Shown one piece after another: positions 45,874 to 57,303 of a stretch of 64,000 nt of DNA. Origin of the DNA: Ornithodoros turicata (lineage: Eukaryota; Arthropoda; Arachnida; Ixodida; Argasidae); assembly GCF_037126465.1 (NCBI RefSeq), contig NC_088201.1, forward strand, positions 192,970,031-193,034,030, in the 5' to 3' direction. Both the position numbers and the translations under genes were made by a program. Every line of letters starts with the position of its first letter. Position 1 is the stretch's first letter. The notes under the pieces were generated by a model. That model was not told the origin of the DNA. It did not search any database and was given only the letters and a program-made list of their open reading frames with translations.

Positions 45874-48800
45874 ATCTCATGGCATGCCCCATAACTATTC
45901 TATACAGTTCGGTGTAAGTATTTTGCATGGTGGTGGAGGTGATAAACTGCTTGGTGAACGAAACAGTGTTTTGAGCAATGCTGGGTTAAGGACTATGTCT
46001 TATTAATACGAACCATATCATATTGTGAGACAGACGATTGTCATCGTATCCGGCACGCTCCCGTTTCTGCAAGTTCCGGGATCCATCCCGATAAACAGTT
46101 TTTCCGTTACGTGTTTCCTTGCCACGATATCAATAGAACACTACGTGGGCACAACTTACCCATCTTTGGACGTAACTGGTATGCCACCCACAGCATAGAT
46201 CAGCAAGATCACACAACCCATCAGCAAGAGAACGACGTAAGCCCGTGCCATTCCGAATCAGACCTTGGTGATGAACTGATCAGTCTTGGAAATAAATAAT
46301 TATTATAGTAAGTCAGACAAAAAGACCACACAGAAGTATAACCCATATGACGTGCTGGTTAGATTGCATATATACCGGGTCAAATAATTCGCGAACCAGT
46401 GCACCAATCGAAGAACTTTCTTTTTTACAAGTATCTGTCCGATACCGCCTAGAACCTGCGCACCGAGTGAATGAGTTGGACCAGCTCATTATTTAAATAA
46501 AAATTCAAATGAGTTTGGTGAAAAAACATGATTTCTAAAGCAGGGCGCCGTCGGCATTAAAAAGGGTACTACCCCTTTTGGGACCTTCAGTGGACACCTT
46601 TTAGAGAAACATCTGCCACCGAAGCGGGTCATTTGTTGCAGTAATTAATTGGTTTCGGTTTACATATTTTTGTCGCGGCTGGTCGCGGTGAAGCGCAAAA
46701 GGACGCTCTTCCACTCTCATGTCCACCAATGAATTACGTCCTTACACCAATGAATTACACCAATGAATTACGTCCTTTTGCGCTTCACCGCGACCAACCG
46801 CGACAAAATGTGTAAACCGAAACCAATTAATTACTGCAACAAATGACCCCCTTCGGTGGCAGATTTTTCTCTAAAAGGTGTCCACTGAAGGTCCCAAAAG
46901 GGGTAGTACCCATTTTAATGCCGACGGCGCATTGCTTAAGAAGTTATGTTTTTTCATCAAACTCACTTGAATTTTTATTTAAATAATGAGCGGGTCCAAC
47001 TCATTCACACGGTGCGCAGATTGTAGGCGGTATCGGACAGATACTTGTAAAAAAGAAAGTTCTTCGATTGGTGCACTGGTTCGCGAATTATTTAGCCCGG
47101 GGATTTAACTGAGACACCCTGTATATATATACATAAATATAAGTGAAAAAAAAATGCGGAAGCTCTATGCCTGCACATAGGGAATACGTAGATGCCATCG
47201 TGCCATCCCAGCTGCGGACGGCCATTTCATCCTACTTCGGCGAGGTGCGGGCAAGGTATATCTAGACAGGTTGCGAATCTCCCATAGGCCCCCGCGTCTT
47301 CAGTATGACAATACACTAGAGACCGTCAGTACCATCCAGCCCTTGAGCGGACTACTACGATTGTAAATGAATGACATCAGATAAAACGTCAGAGGTGTGA
47401 ATAATGAGCAGTGCATAATTACCAATAGCGTGTTTGCCGTTGGCTCATCAGCCTAATCAAGCTTTCCTTTATCCCGACCAAACGATATGAGAACATAAAA
47501 AATATGTCACAACCTTTTTAATGGAGACGGACAGATAGCAATTCGAAATGCATACAGTTCTCAAAGGTGTTGACAACTTCAAACTGCAGGATATTGTGAT
47601 GACCACAGACAAATTAACTAACGCGAAATTAATTGGCAGGTCCGTTGCATAAACATGGCATCGTTGGTTCCTAGTGGAAGTTCGAAAGCCCATATCGCCA
47701 CAATTAACATGGACAGTGACATGTTCCTTTGCAACACGAGATTTGATTTACTGATTTTAGTTAAGAAATGTGCGTTTTGCGAGTAGAATGGAATGGTGCT
47801 GATGAAATGCTTCTGTAACATGAATATCACTACAAAGTGAGATATTTTGGCTACCAATTTCGTGCTGCAATTGTTTATTTCATAGCCAGTTGACTTCATT
47901 GCACTAATAAAGTGTTCTTCAATGCAGTTATGTGTAAGTTACTCGAAAAAATAATGAAGTTACAGGTACGGTTACCCTACAAAAAAGTAACTGAGTTAGT
48001 TATAGTTATTCTTTCTGAATACTAACCAGTTGGTTATACAGTTACCGCATTAAAATAGCTCGGTTACTTTACAGCTGCATTTTAAAAAGCCGATAAATGT
48101 AACTAAAAAATCCTTATCCCATCTACAGTCGAACCTAGATATACTGCGCTATAAGAGCATTTCCCATGGTTCACCGTAAGGTCACGGGAGTTATACTCCT
48201 GCCACACGGGAACGAAAAATTACATTAACTGCGTCATGAGTTACATCTCCCTGTCATTCGTGCCGCGTTATACGGCGATATTTAATGGCATTGTCTGAAT
48301 GAAAGTTATCGCGTAATGATATTGGTAAAAGAAAAAAAAGAAAGGTGTTAGTCCCAAAACATTCGCCCATGAAATGTGCACCCTCGCTCCTTTTGTCTGA
48401 GCACAAGAGCAATTGAAAACTTCCATAAAGACGCGCGCAAATTACACACAAACAAGCATTATTTCTGACAAAATGCCTGGCGTTGTTAAAGATATATTTC
48501 CCCAAGATTTGCGTCCCACAATCCGCATGCCAGGCCCTTTTTACGGGTTGTTGCGTTTGGCATGCTCTGCACCGTTCATCGATAATTCTGTGGTATCACA
48601 TGCTATGATGCTACACGGTGTATTATAGCACTGCATTTGTAGTATCCAGTAATAATCCCAAGTTAAAGAATGCAGTAACTCTCACTTGCTGGTCCAAGAA
48701 ACCATTGTATCGCGAAAGGTGCGTGACTTCCTTTTGCCGGACTTCTGGTCGAGTTTGGTTGAAGTAACGTCATTGACAACGTTTTCCAATACCAAGCCAA

Positions 48801-50312
48801 TAATTATCATCCTCAAAAGGAAGGACTCCACATCACAAATGCCGTGTGACTGTCTCGCATGCCCCACGAAACTTACAGCGCGTGGGATCTTTATCGCATC
48901 AGCTGCTCACCTGTTTTCTTTGGCCAAGTCTTCTTTTCACAAGCAGCGGTACCTCCCGAAAGTCTGCTGTACGTTAGGACACAGGAACGTTTATATAACC
49001 GGTCGCAAGTTGTGATTGATTCCCGTTGTGTGACTGACTGTAAAAAAGAGAGAAACAATGTGGAGCAAGATGTTGTATTCCCTCTCGGTGAAAAGTTCGC
49101 CGCCATCGAGGTGTTCTTTCGGTTTCACGCGAAAATGAAGCGGTTTCTTAGAAGATGTGGTAATTATATTCAAATAAGTTGCTACGAACGTAATTACGTT
49201 ACTTACATGAAACAATGGAAGACATACTATACAATATGGTACTGTGAAAGACAATTCAAGACATTCTCGTAATGCTCACTAAGCGATTCGTCGTCGTTGG
49301 GGTTCGTGTTTGACCTTACATGTAGCTTGCCTCGGCTGATTTTCGTTCCGCACTAATTGCTCTGTACCAATGCAGAGCTGCAGTGAGTGATCCGTTGAAG
49401 AGATATGTTTCAATTACTAAACTATTGTTCCGTATATTATCATTTGTTCTGCACTGTCCTCTCTGACCTACACGATATTGCGATTAATCATAATTGAGAG
49501 TGGACTGACACGTTAGTTGAGCGAACCTACACAGTATATCGCAATTGGCTTTTAATATGTGCAACTGGAGCTGTGTGAGCACATTGTGCTAATGAGCGAA
49601 TGATGATCGATTGGAGTTTTTATGGTGCACGAGCAACTCCATAATAAGGGATATGGCTGGTTAAGTGGAAACGACTTAATTAAAAGAAGTACATGTTTCC
49701 TAGAAACGTACAGTTCGAAGGAGTTTTAACTGAAACGCAGCTACGACCGAGGGAGCGGAGAGAGAGCCACCCTAGCGATGCTTAGGAGAAATAAAGGGAA
49801 AGAGTGTTTCGACTGTCCCACTTGCGCTGCGGTGGTGTCTGACTCGGTATTTCCCTCCACAGGGGTTATCGTCAGGACGTTTGTTTGCGTTTACGGCGAT
49901 TATGTAAATGTGTATAATGGTGTATAGCGCAGGGATGAGATGCTGTTATCTCATTGATACACGCGAAAATGGACAACAGACCCAATACATTTGCCACTAG
50001 ACACCGTGCATCCTCGTTTGTTTGATCACAATGCTGAAGACGCCCCACTCAGCGAACGCGATCACCATCGCGGGCATCAGTGAGATAACGGCATGGCATC
50101 CGTTCCATATCGTTCATACATACAGTGCCGCAAACTCAAAAAAAACGTCACGTTGATAATTCCAACTGAGGGTAACGCTGAGGGTAACAGTTCATTGCAG
50201 GTCCGACACCTCAGCAGCAGAAATGAGACAGACGAAATACTATTTTCGCTTATTTCACCTAAGCACCGCTAGAGGGCTCTATTCCAGCTAACCCTGTTGA
50301 AAGCTGTACATC
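45870..50312. repeat. Paralogous block A, copy 2
   Basis: Direct-orientation counterpart of 16414-21795. It lacks the TA MITE (empty site 47263-47264) and the hAT element (empty site about 50002). It contains the foldback 46377-47121 and about 300 extra bases at 49077-49375. Confidence 0.8.
46377..47121. mobile_element. Foldback element in a TA-rich tract, ~745 bp
   Basis: Arms of about 350 bp pair almost along their whole length around 46735-46752. The left begins gggtcaaataattcgcgaac; the right ends gttcgcgaattatttagccc followed by ggggatttaactgagacaccctg. Both sides abut tatata, and block A copy 1 has the uninterrupted (TA)n tract at 16935-16960. The right end carries an extra agggtgtctcagtt (inverted) that the left lacks, so the left end is slightly truncated. 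Confidence 0.75.
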
Positions 50313-50775
50313 CTCTATAATAAAAAAACAGACATTGTATTAAATCATTCGAAATATCCAGTGCCTCTAAAAAGTTGTGACGTCGCGCAAAGGAAAAACG
50401 GGGCAATACCCCAGTGATAGCAGTGGGTGGATTGGTAGGCTATATTGGTGAAACTCCTGAACGTCCCGATGACGATAGGATTCGTTCGATGGACATGCAA
50501 TCAGAATATGCAGGGTGTTTTTTAATCCTTTACATAATTTGTATTATAAAAGCCATGACAGCAAAGATGTTGTTCAGTTGTGTTGTACAGCCAGGAGAAC
50601 ATTCTCTCGAAGAAAGTGTGCAACACCAAGACGACTAATTACCTAAAATTCGTTAATTAACCTTTTAATCAGGGGATTTCGGGCAAAAGCGAGATGGCAG
50701 ATTGATGGACTGTCAATGGACCGCCCGGGCAAACGCGAGATAGAAGCGCTATCCTACTTGCAAGCGATTTCACGT
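50313..50775. other. Unassigned stretch
   Basis: No gene supported between block A copy 2 and the TTAA at 50776. The frame 50414-50638 has no recognisable domain. Confidence 0.4.
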
Positions 50776-50979
50776 TTAAAGGGACTATCGCATCCATCTC
50801 GGTCGATTCCGAAACTTCAGTACCACAATATTTCTCAGTGCCCTCTGACAAGGGCAGCGAAAACCCCAAGTGAATAGGTCGCGTATATGCTGAGCAATCT
50901 AATGAAATACATCGAGAGAGCAGACGACGCATAATGAGGTCCCTCTCCACCGTCTCTCCACAACGCCTTGATAACGTCA

Positions 50980-51076
50980 CGCTCAACAGCGCCAATGAGA
51001 GCGCTTCTTCCCGCACAGCTGATCGGTGGGGCCGCGGGGCATCTGGATGCGAGGCGGCCAGCAGACACCAAGCGTA
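50980..51076 (+). promoter_or_regulatory. GC-rich putative promoter of the P2X7-domain gene
   Basis: A GC-rich stretch with caccgtctctccac upstream and gtggggccgcggggcatc directly before the start codon. The corresponding segment of the degenerate copy (14960-15000) is also GC-rich. No TATA box; inferred from position and composition. Confidence 0.3.
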
Positions 51077-51874
51077 ATGTCGGAATCGTCGGAATACGAA
51101 AGTGACGTCGCGTCGCTTCCAAGCGGTTCTGAGGACTACAGCTCCGAAGAAATTGTGCTCGACGACGACCCTTATTCCACAGACCCTCTACCACTTGACC
51201 CTGCTGCAGGTCGTGCTGCAGGTGAAGGTGCAGCCAGTGAAAGCGAGCCGTCCGATAGCGACGACACTTTCAGGTACGCCATATCCTGATCATATCATAT
51301 CTCATGATGATTGTGCACTGTTAAGCATTTTGACATTTGTCCACTTGGAAATGACAGATGCCTCTGCACTCGCTGCAGTCCAGTGGAACCCGATGAACGC
51401 CGGTGCCGCAGATCTGTTGATCGGGTGTCGGCTGTCTGTGAGGGTGCCGGGGTCAATTGTATCACCGATCACCCACTCTTCAATGACAATTGTCTGCGGA
51501 GGGAGCTCCTGGTTGTTTATGCACTAGTGTTTTGCCGTGATGACCGTCGCATGCGTGTTCTCGAGCCATCTGACAATAGGTACTGTGTCTAAAACTTCTC
51601 ATACGTCGTAAATGTCGTGATTTCGTGCCACTTTCGTTTCGAGCACATGGATGTGTGTTACTAAAAGTTTGCTGCTCTTAGTCAAGTAAATCAATATTTT
51701 GTCTCCTTTATTATTGTTTCACACAGACGTCTCCGATACAGCGCGTATTGCGCGTTCACAACATGGATTCATGGATACCTTGGGATAAGAAACCGAAGGC
51801 AGATTCCAGGATGTGCTGTTCGAAGGATCAGGACGTTGTTCCCGTCGATTTCATATACGGGATACTACGAGTAA
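51077..51874 (+). CDS. P2X7 C-terminal (ballast)-domain protein, three exons
   Basis: Exons 51077-51273, 51358-51579 and 51728 to about 51874, with GT..AG introns and matching phases (each junction splits an AG/A codon). Exon 1 encodes an acidic, Ser/Glu-rich leader (MSESSEYESDVASL). Exon 2 gives CLCTRCSPVEP, a spaced Cys, and CITDHPLFNDNCL. Exon 3 gives RLRYSAYCAFTTWIHGYLG and PGCAVRRIRTLFPS near the C-terminus. This is the order of the cysteine-rich, zinc-binding P2X7 C-terminal domain; no channel or membrane segment is present. About 188 residues. The last ~15 codons depend on one base near 51840. Role unknown; the location in a TTAA element suggests an accessory transposon protein. Confidence 0.75.
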
Positions 51875-52003
51875 CACCAGGCATATCTCCCATGTGTCAT
51901 ATATTGTAACATACTTCACTTTTCATAACACCTTTCAAATTCAACTCGTGCGGCAGGGTGTTTGCTCTAATTAACGTGTCCAGAGGTTTTATCTAAAACA
52001 AGT

Positions 52004-52130
52004 GCTACTTTTCAGCTACCTCACCAAGAAACTGGAGCTGCTAGTGGAAGCATTACCTGTTTCTTACTGAAGAAACAGGTACTGCTTCAGTAGCAGCACC
52101 TGTTTCTTAGTGAAGTAGCTGAAAAGTAGC
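52004..52130. repeat. Nested palindrome downstream of the P2X7-domain gene
   Basis: The outer arms gctacttttcagctac / gtagctgaaaagtagc enclose inner arms centred on acctgtttcttactgaagaaacaggt (52055-52080). It could be part of the element's 3' region or a small insertion. Confidence 0.7.
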
Positions 52131-52388
52131 GGTCGTTTCTCTTTTGTCGCTCGCTTTAAATATAATTTCTGGACAAGTTAGAGCTTTAATTATATACGCT
52201 TTCATTTTAGGACTCATCAGTGTCATTGTTGTTTGCGCATGTTCATGTAAGGTGCTTTGCTATTAGAAGATGTAACTGTATACACAATCAAAACCTCCAT
52301 GATCAAGAGAGAACTGATGTTCTGAGGCTGGAACAACATAGAAGGGACAATCACATACAAGGCCTCAAGTTGCCTAAGAAATTAACGA

Positions 52389-52505
52389 TGAAAGATGGAA
52401 GTCACTGAAAAGGTTAGCCAGCTGTTGGACTCGAACCCACATCTTCTGGATTACCGGTCCAGGGCTCTACCAATTGAGCTAACACGCCTTCTCAGCGACT
52501 TCCAG
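52389..52505 (-). mobile_element. tRNA-derived SINE, full head
   Basis: On the minus strand a tRNA-like body carries the RNA polymerase III A box (TAGCTCAATTGG, 52470-52481) and B box (GGTTCGAGTCC, 52427-52437). It is followed by cagctggctaacc and cagtgacttccatctttc, the usual order of tick Ruka-type SINEs. The acceptor stem does not pair and position 33 is C instead of U, so it is not a working tRNA gene. Confidence 0.7.
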
Positions 52506-52955
52506 GGTGCGTCATCTGAAGGGACAAGAACCTGTTCCGGGTGCGAGCCGCTGTTCAAAAACACAAAAGTGATGTTTAAAAGTCATAAGTTAGGTGTTCT
52601 TCTTTATAAGGAAGCCTTGTTGATAAAACAGGCTGGAGATAGTTGCATTAGCGTGCCTTCCGTGTTGGTAACGGATACAATCCAGCAATTCATTGATAAC
52701 TAACGCGAATTCTGTTTCGGGGGGGGGGGGTTTACCTGGTGCCTTGTTTGCGTGATATCTTTTTGATAACCTTGTGATAATTTGTGATTACAGCATGACG
52801 GCCTTGGCTGCCACTAAGGGTCGGGTGTGCATTTGGTGTATTTAAGATGTGTCCCTGCCATTAAAGTTGTTTGTCAGTCAGTGCTTCGTCTGTGTTGTCT
52901 CTTTGTGTCCCCTGCACCGGGGTTTTATCGCTTTTAGAGGGACAAACCAGTCACA
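52506..52955. other. Unassigned stretch between two SINE copies
   Basis: Contains a poly-G run (52718-52729) and, at 52865-52930, words also present in the C1 hairpin (tctttgtgtcccct, cggggtttta). No gene supported. Confidence 0.4.
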
Positions 52956-53026
52956 GTAATCCAGAAGATGTGGGTTTGGGTCCTACAGCTGGCTAACCTT
53001 TTTAGTGACTTCCATCTTTCACCTCC
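52956..53026 (+). mobile_element. SINE fragment, inverted relative to the first
   Basis: taatccagaagatgtgggtt through agtgacttccatctttc matches the 3' half of the SINE at 52389 in the opposite orientation. The A box half is missing and the B box is altered (ggtttgggtcc). Confidence 0.65.
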
Positions 53027-54057
53027 ATGATGTTTGCTTTCCATAACCACATATGGTGAAGAAATGTTGCAGAGCGAAGTCACAAATTATTGAGCAGGTC
53101 GTACTGTACGTCATATATGTGCATGCACAGTTCCGAAGGTTTGGACCCTTTGTTTCACTTCAAGAGCAGTGTACAGACTTAGGTCGCATACTGGAATGTG
53201 TAAACAATTTTCATTGAGAATCATTTGGAAGTACAAACCACAATGAGGACAAGTACTGGTGCAATACACATTTTGAATAGTCTATCCAGCTTCACCATAG
53301 CGAGGTTTCTTTTGTACGATGTTTTTCACCTATGTTTACAAAGAAAAAAAAAACTTATGCTTTTTTTTCCTTTAGCCTGGATTTATGCTTTATTTCTAAA
53401 TGGAGGGTAGAGTTATTGCCGGTGTGTGTATTGCCACAGTTTTGTGTATATGGAAGCTTTCTGAACCTGATACACATATTAAACATTTCGAACAAGAACT
53501 GATTGTATTTAGTACATTTTATTTCCTCATTCTTGCTATATTTTCAGTTGCTATGTAGGGAGCTGGCATTATGGTTCATGTTGACAGGATGGTAACAGGT
53601 TCTTTTCTTCCATACCAGCAGTGCGAGCTCGATGTGGTGAAAAAAGTAAAAACACAAATTTAAGACAAAGATAAAAAAAACTTACCATCATATGCATGTC
53701 GGAGCCCGATACCACCATATTCTTGAATCCTCTGTGCGCTGAAATTGTAACTGGAATTCCAATAAAAGTCACACAGGTGCGCATATGGTTCATTAGATGG
53801 TATTAATAGCCACAGAAGGAATTAAAAAAAAGCACTTCATTTGAATCAGCAACACAATTCAGAAAAGTGTATGCAGCTGGACCAAAAGCAATAATGTGCA
53901 CTTTGGTAGGTACATAACGCAACGCTTGCCTCTGCATAAACCTTGTGGTGGCCCTGAAAAGGGCCTTTTTTTAGCTTAGTTTCAACTTCAGTGTGTGATG
54001 CAGGTGGGAGCCTCATTTCTGGAACCTAAAAATAAAAATTCACAATATATAACAACA
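53027..54057. other. Unassigned stretch downstream of the transposase stop
   Basis: Lies between the convergent genes. Minus-strand stretches with splice-like borders (for example about 53690-53760) show no recognisable protein and are left uncalled. Confidence 0.35.
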
Positions 54058-54245
54058 TCAAGCCATGACAGTATGTGAGCAATATATGGCAGGAAAAGTG
54101 TGCACAAACCTTGCCTGATGCTTCACGACTGCTTCTGTAAGGCTTGGCGTCTCACCATATGTTGATGACCGCGTTGGCAGAGTTGCCACAGCTCCAGACT
54201 CCCTTCTGCGCTCCTGAATGCGTGTCAGCACCTCAGCAATCAAGG
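54058..54245 (-). pseudogene. Transposase last exon
   Basis: Acceptor ...gcatcag before 54245. The phase completes the split codon from exon b; it ends at a stop at 54058. The KHQARF segment matches the usual end of the family and is followed by 15 further residues. Confidence 0.6.
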
Positions 54246-54413
54246 CTGATGCATAACCTATCCAATAAGAAGATGGGAGTTGGCACGAAAACTATCTGAT
54301 CAATGCACTGAAAATTGCCCTGCTCCCCATTGAACGGGATGTTTGATGAGACACTCACAGCTGAATAATTCAAAAATAGGTAATGGTGAAGCAAAGTGTT
54401 TATGGACAGAGGG

Positions 54414-54450
54414 ATATTCCTTGCCCAATAGATAGTTGGGCAAGGAATAT
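54414..54450. repeat. 15-bp perfect hairpin
   Basis: atattccttgcccaa / ttgggcaaggaatat with a 7-base loop, inside the last intron of the transposase gene. Confidence 0.8.
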
Positions 54451-54552
54451 TTGATCTCACTGTGGGACTCAATATTTGTAACATGTACAGTGGATTTCAG
54501 GAAGGTTCCTTTCCCATATTACTCCTATCTCACTTGTCTGAAAGTTGCGAAG

Positions 54553-54770
54553 GCCCGGTTTCACCAACGTCAATTTACATTTCAACCAAGATCTCTGGTC
54601 CCTTAACTTGAACTTAACACATAACTGTTCATCACTAAAAAGAGTCATTGTCACTGAAACGTTCATCACATGACCATCTAGCATTTGTAAAGAAAGAATT
54701 GTGTGTTAACTTTACGTTTTAGCAACCCTTGATCTCGGTTCAAAGTTACCCAGCGTTGGTGTAACTGGGC
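54553..54770. mobile_element. MITE-like element, ~218 bp
   Basis: Terminal inverted repeats gcccggtttcaccaacg and, inverted, gcccagttacaccaacg, continuing into aaccgagatcaaggg / aaccaagatctctgg. The target duplication is unclear. It lies in the last transposase intron. Confidence 0.55.
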
Positions 54771-54858
54771 AGTGTGGTAATTTGTTGGCAAATAAATAAA
54801 ACTAAAACTCAACGACTGCAACATAGATTCATTCATGCTGCATGCAACAAGCACATAC

Positions 54859-54902
54859 CATAGCTAGCACTCTCATTCAGAGGTACAGCCACCCACGTCT
54901 TC
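54859..54902 (-). pseudogene. Transposase exon b, second part
   Basis: Resumes in the same frame on the other side of C2 and ends at a donor TATG/GTATGT. Confidence 0.6.
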
Positions 54903-55315
54903 TTAAAGGTCAGATATGACGATTTTGAAGTGCCGCAGAACTGAGCGATACTCGCGCTGTGTGTTCATTACCGAACACTGAATATGTGTGCGAAATATCT
55001 TGCTCCAACTGTTCGTAGTTTTTTAGAAAACAGTTTTTTTAGTGCCCACGCCCGGCCGTCAGACCGTCGGCAAACCCTGCGCACGGGCGCACCGACGTCA
55101 CTGCTCTCGGTTTATCTGTCTTTGGCTTGGCATGGACTCTTGGATTGGCTGCTTGGCTTCTTTCGTTTCCTCCTCTGTGCATCGTACATAAGCGAACAGC
55201 TGTTATGTTGTTGCTAAGCCGGAAACAAAGCATGTGAATGTTTTTTTTTTGGCACAGCGTCGTTTGGAAAGTGCACTTCCTTGTTCTGACCTTGCCTTTT
55301 ATGGGCTGGAGCGAT

Positions 55316-55634
55316 ATGAATCGTAAATATGCCACGGCGAAGTTGTCGAAGATGCGAGAGTGCTACGCTGTTAGAACAATTCATCGGTGCATTCAAGTGT
55401 TACCTATTATAAGCTGCCAAAAGACCAAACAGTGCGAAGCTCTTGGCTGACAGTGGTGCCTGCTAATTTCCACTGCAAGGATTTCGTCCACGAATGTTAT
55501 CATAGGTTACGCGCGACTCCAGAGGCAATTTGGAATCTCGGCACGAAATCGTCTGATGAAAATCTGAGGTGCCCGACACATAACATTTTGAACGTGCCAC
55601 GGAGGATCAAGGCAAAAAACGAGAGCAAAAAATG
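55316..55634 (+). pseudogene. THAP-like exon in C2
   Basis: Starts at an ATG absent from C1 (MNRKYATAKLSKM). After a frameshift near 55375 it gives VTYYKLPKDQTVRSSWL, HCKDFVHECYH and LNVPRR, ending at an intact donor ATG/GTAAGT. THAP-like spacing, but the CxxH pair is degenerate and the frame is broken. Confidence 0.4.
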
Positions 55635-57105
55635 GTAAGTCGAGGTTCAGATATAAAAAATAGCAAGCTTAATGAATCGATTGTGCAGCTGTCCTACTGC
55701 GCTTACTCTGATATAACCACGATTAACAACACAATAGTACTTTTGATAATCTAACTTCTGAATTATCACAGGTGCACGCTGAAGGCGGAAATGAAGCATG
55801 ATCTGGCTTGCATCTGGTCATGAAGAAATTGCTGACACGTTAGTTGCAGTCCACCTCCACCAACAGGTATGACAATGTGATGTTATAATTTGAGTATTCA
55901 TCTATATTCAACTTTTCATGTGCACTCGCATGCAGACATTTTGACACCACTTTTAAATCTGCCCTCAAAGTTACAACCTGTGCTTCCAGGGTGGAAAACA
56001 AAGATCGCCATTCCGATTAGCTGCTATCTCCCAGTTCAAGCACTTTTGTGTCTGCACACTGGTTCCTGTGGATGGGGTGTTACAAGCTTTACTGTCTGAT
56101 ATAGAAGGTACGTTACATTAGTTCAGTTAATTTGTCTTTTGCACATTTTTGTTACTGTTAGCTGGATTACTGTTGGACATACAATCCTTTGACACACCGA
56201 AGCTGATGTCGCCTCTGATAACATTTTAGAATTTTCAGTGTCATCAACGTCCATTGAGGAAGGTGCCTTTACTATCTGTGAATCTTCAACTGAAGAATAG
56301 CCCAGAATTCATGTTAACATTGTCTACTCTTATTAATTCACTGTCTGTTTTCTGAGAGCTAAGAAAAATGGAAACTATTTATTTGTCACAACTTCACACT
56401 GGATACTGGTGTGGTACTGGCTTGACATGTAAGCTAAAATACCTGGATTCTACAATAATTGTGTTCAACTTGGTGCATTACCGTGGGCAATGCCACATTC
56501 ACTACATTTTTAGTGGGTCTGGTGCACAAATACTGTGTGCATACTGCATACATACATACTGTTCGATAGGCAAAAATACCTGAGCAGTGCTGTGTAGTCT
56601 TTTTACCCAAAGTCCATACTCTTACTGCAAAGTCACAGTACGTAGAACAGCAATGTGCAGGTATGCTGCGATAGAGATTCACAACAGAAAGAAGACTGTT
56701 GAGAGCATCTAAATTTTAATGAGACGAGACTTTCGTGCACAAGGCTGCTCTTGTTAATGTCTGACATGAAGTTACAAAATCCCAGAGTATATAAAACATG
56801 TTGTAATGTAGAGAGCGAGGGGTGGTACAGACAAAGATAATTATATAATCATATATAATAAAATAAAAAGGGGGTAAAACTGCCCCCTCAACTCAACTCG
56901 ACAACTCAATAACTCTACTTATTCTCTACCTTACAACATGTCATATATTCTGGAATTTTGTAACTTGATGTTAGACATCAAGAAGTACAGCCTTCTGTGC
57001 AAAGGTATTCTTTCTGTTGTGCACAATCATTATGCAGTAAATGCGACTAGTATCCATTTCTTGTCATTAAATGCTTTTCCTTTCTTTCTTTCTTTTTTTC
57101 TGCAG

Positions 57106-57257
57106 TGATGAGCATCCATAAGGACACATGCCAGAAAGGGAGTCTCTTTGGGATGACAAACCCTCATCACCTCATGAGGATACAATGGTTGACGAATGGT
57201 TCTCAAGCACATCGAAACTTCCAACAAATAATTCATGAAAAAGCCAGTCAGTGCTAG
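57106..57257 (+). pseudogene. Decayed downstream exon in C2
   Basis: Counterpart of 39286-39436 with the same acceptor and an in-frame stop after DEHP, plus an extra C near 57226 that shifts the last codons. Confidence 0.35.
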
Positions 57258-57303
57258 TACCAGGAATTGAATGTGGGCCATCCTGCTACCAGTCAGAGAT
57301 GTT

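Larger units (their letters stand above)
50780..51900 (+). mobile_element. Left part of a TTAA-bordered element carrying a P2X7-domain gene
   Basis: TTAA (50776-50779) is followed by AGGGACTATCGCATCCATCT. The same start, diverged, follows TTAA at 14806 in the second copy, and similarity between the copies begins there. About 300 bp later comes a GC-rich stretch and the gene at 51077. The right terminal repeat was not found in the window, so the length is open; the convergent transposase exons up to 61174 may belong to it. Confidence 0.55.

Noticed and set aside
52419..52488. Possible tRNA gene (minus strand, GGT anticodon)
   Set aside because: The acceptor stem does not pair, the anticodon loop lacks U33, and the sequence continues into a SINE tail; it is a tRNA-derived SINE.
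52395..52703. 102-codon plus-strand frame
   Set aside because: Reads antisense through the SINE; no independent support.
53569..53793. Apparent extra exon of the minus-strand transposase with splice-like borders
   Set aside because: The transposase frame already ends with the family's usual C-terminus and a stop at 54058.
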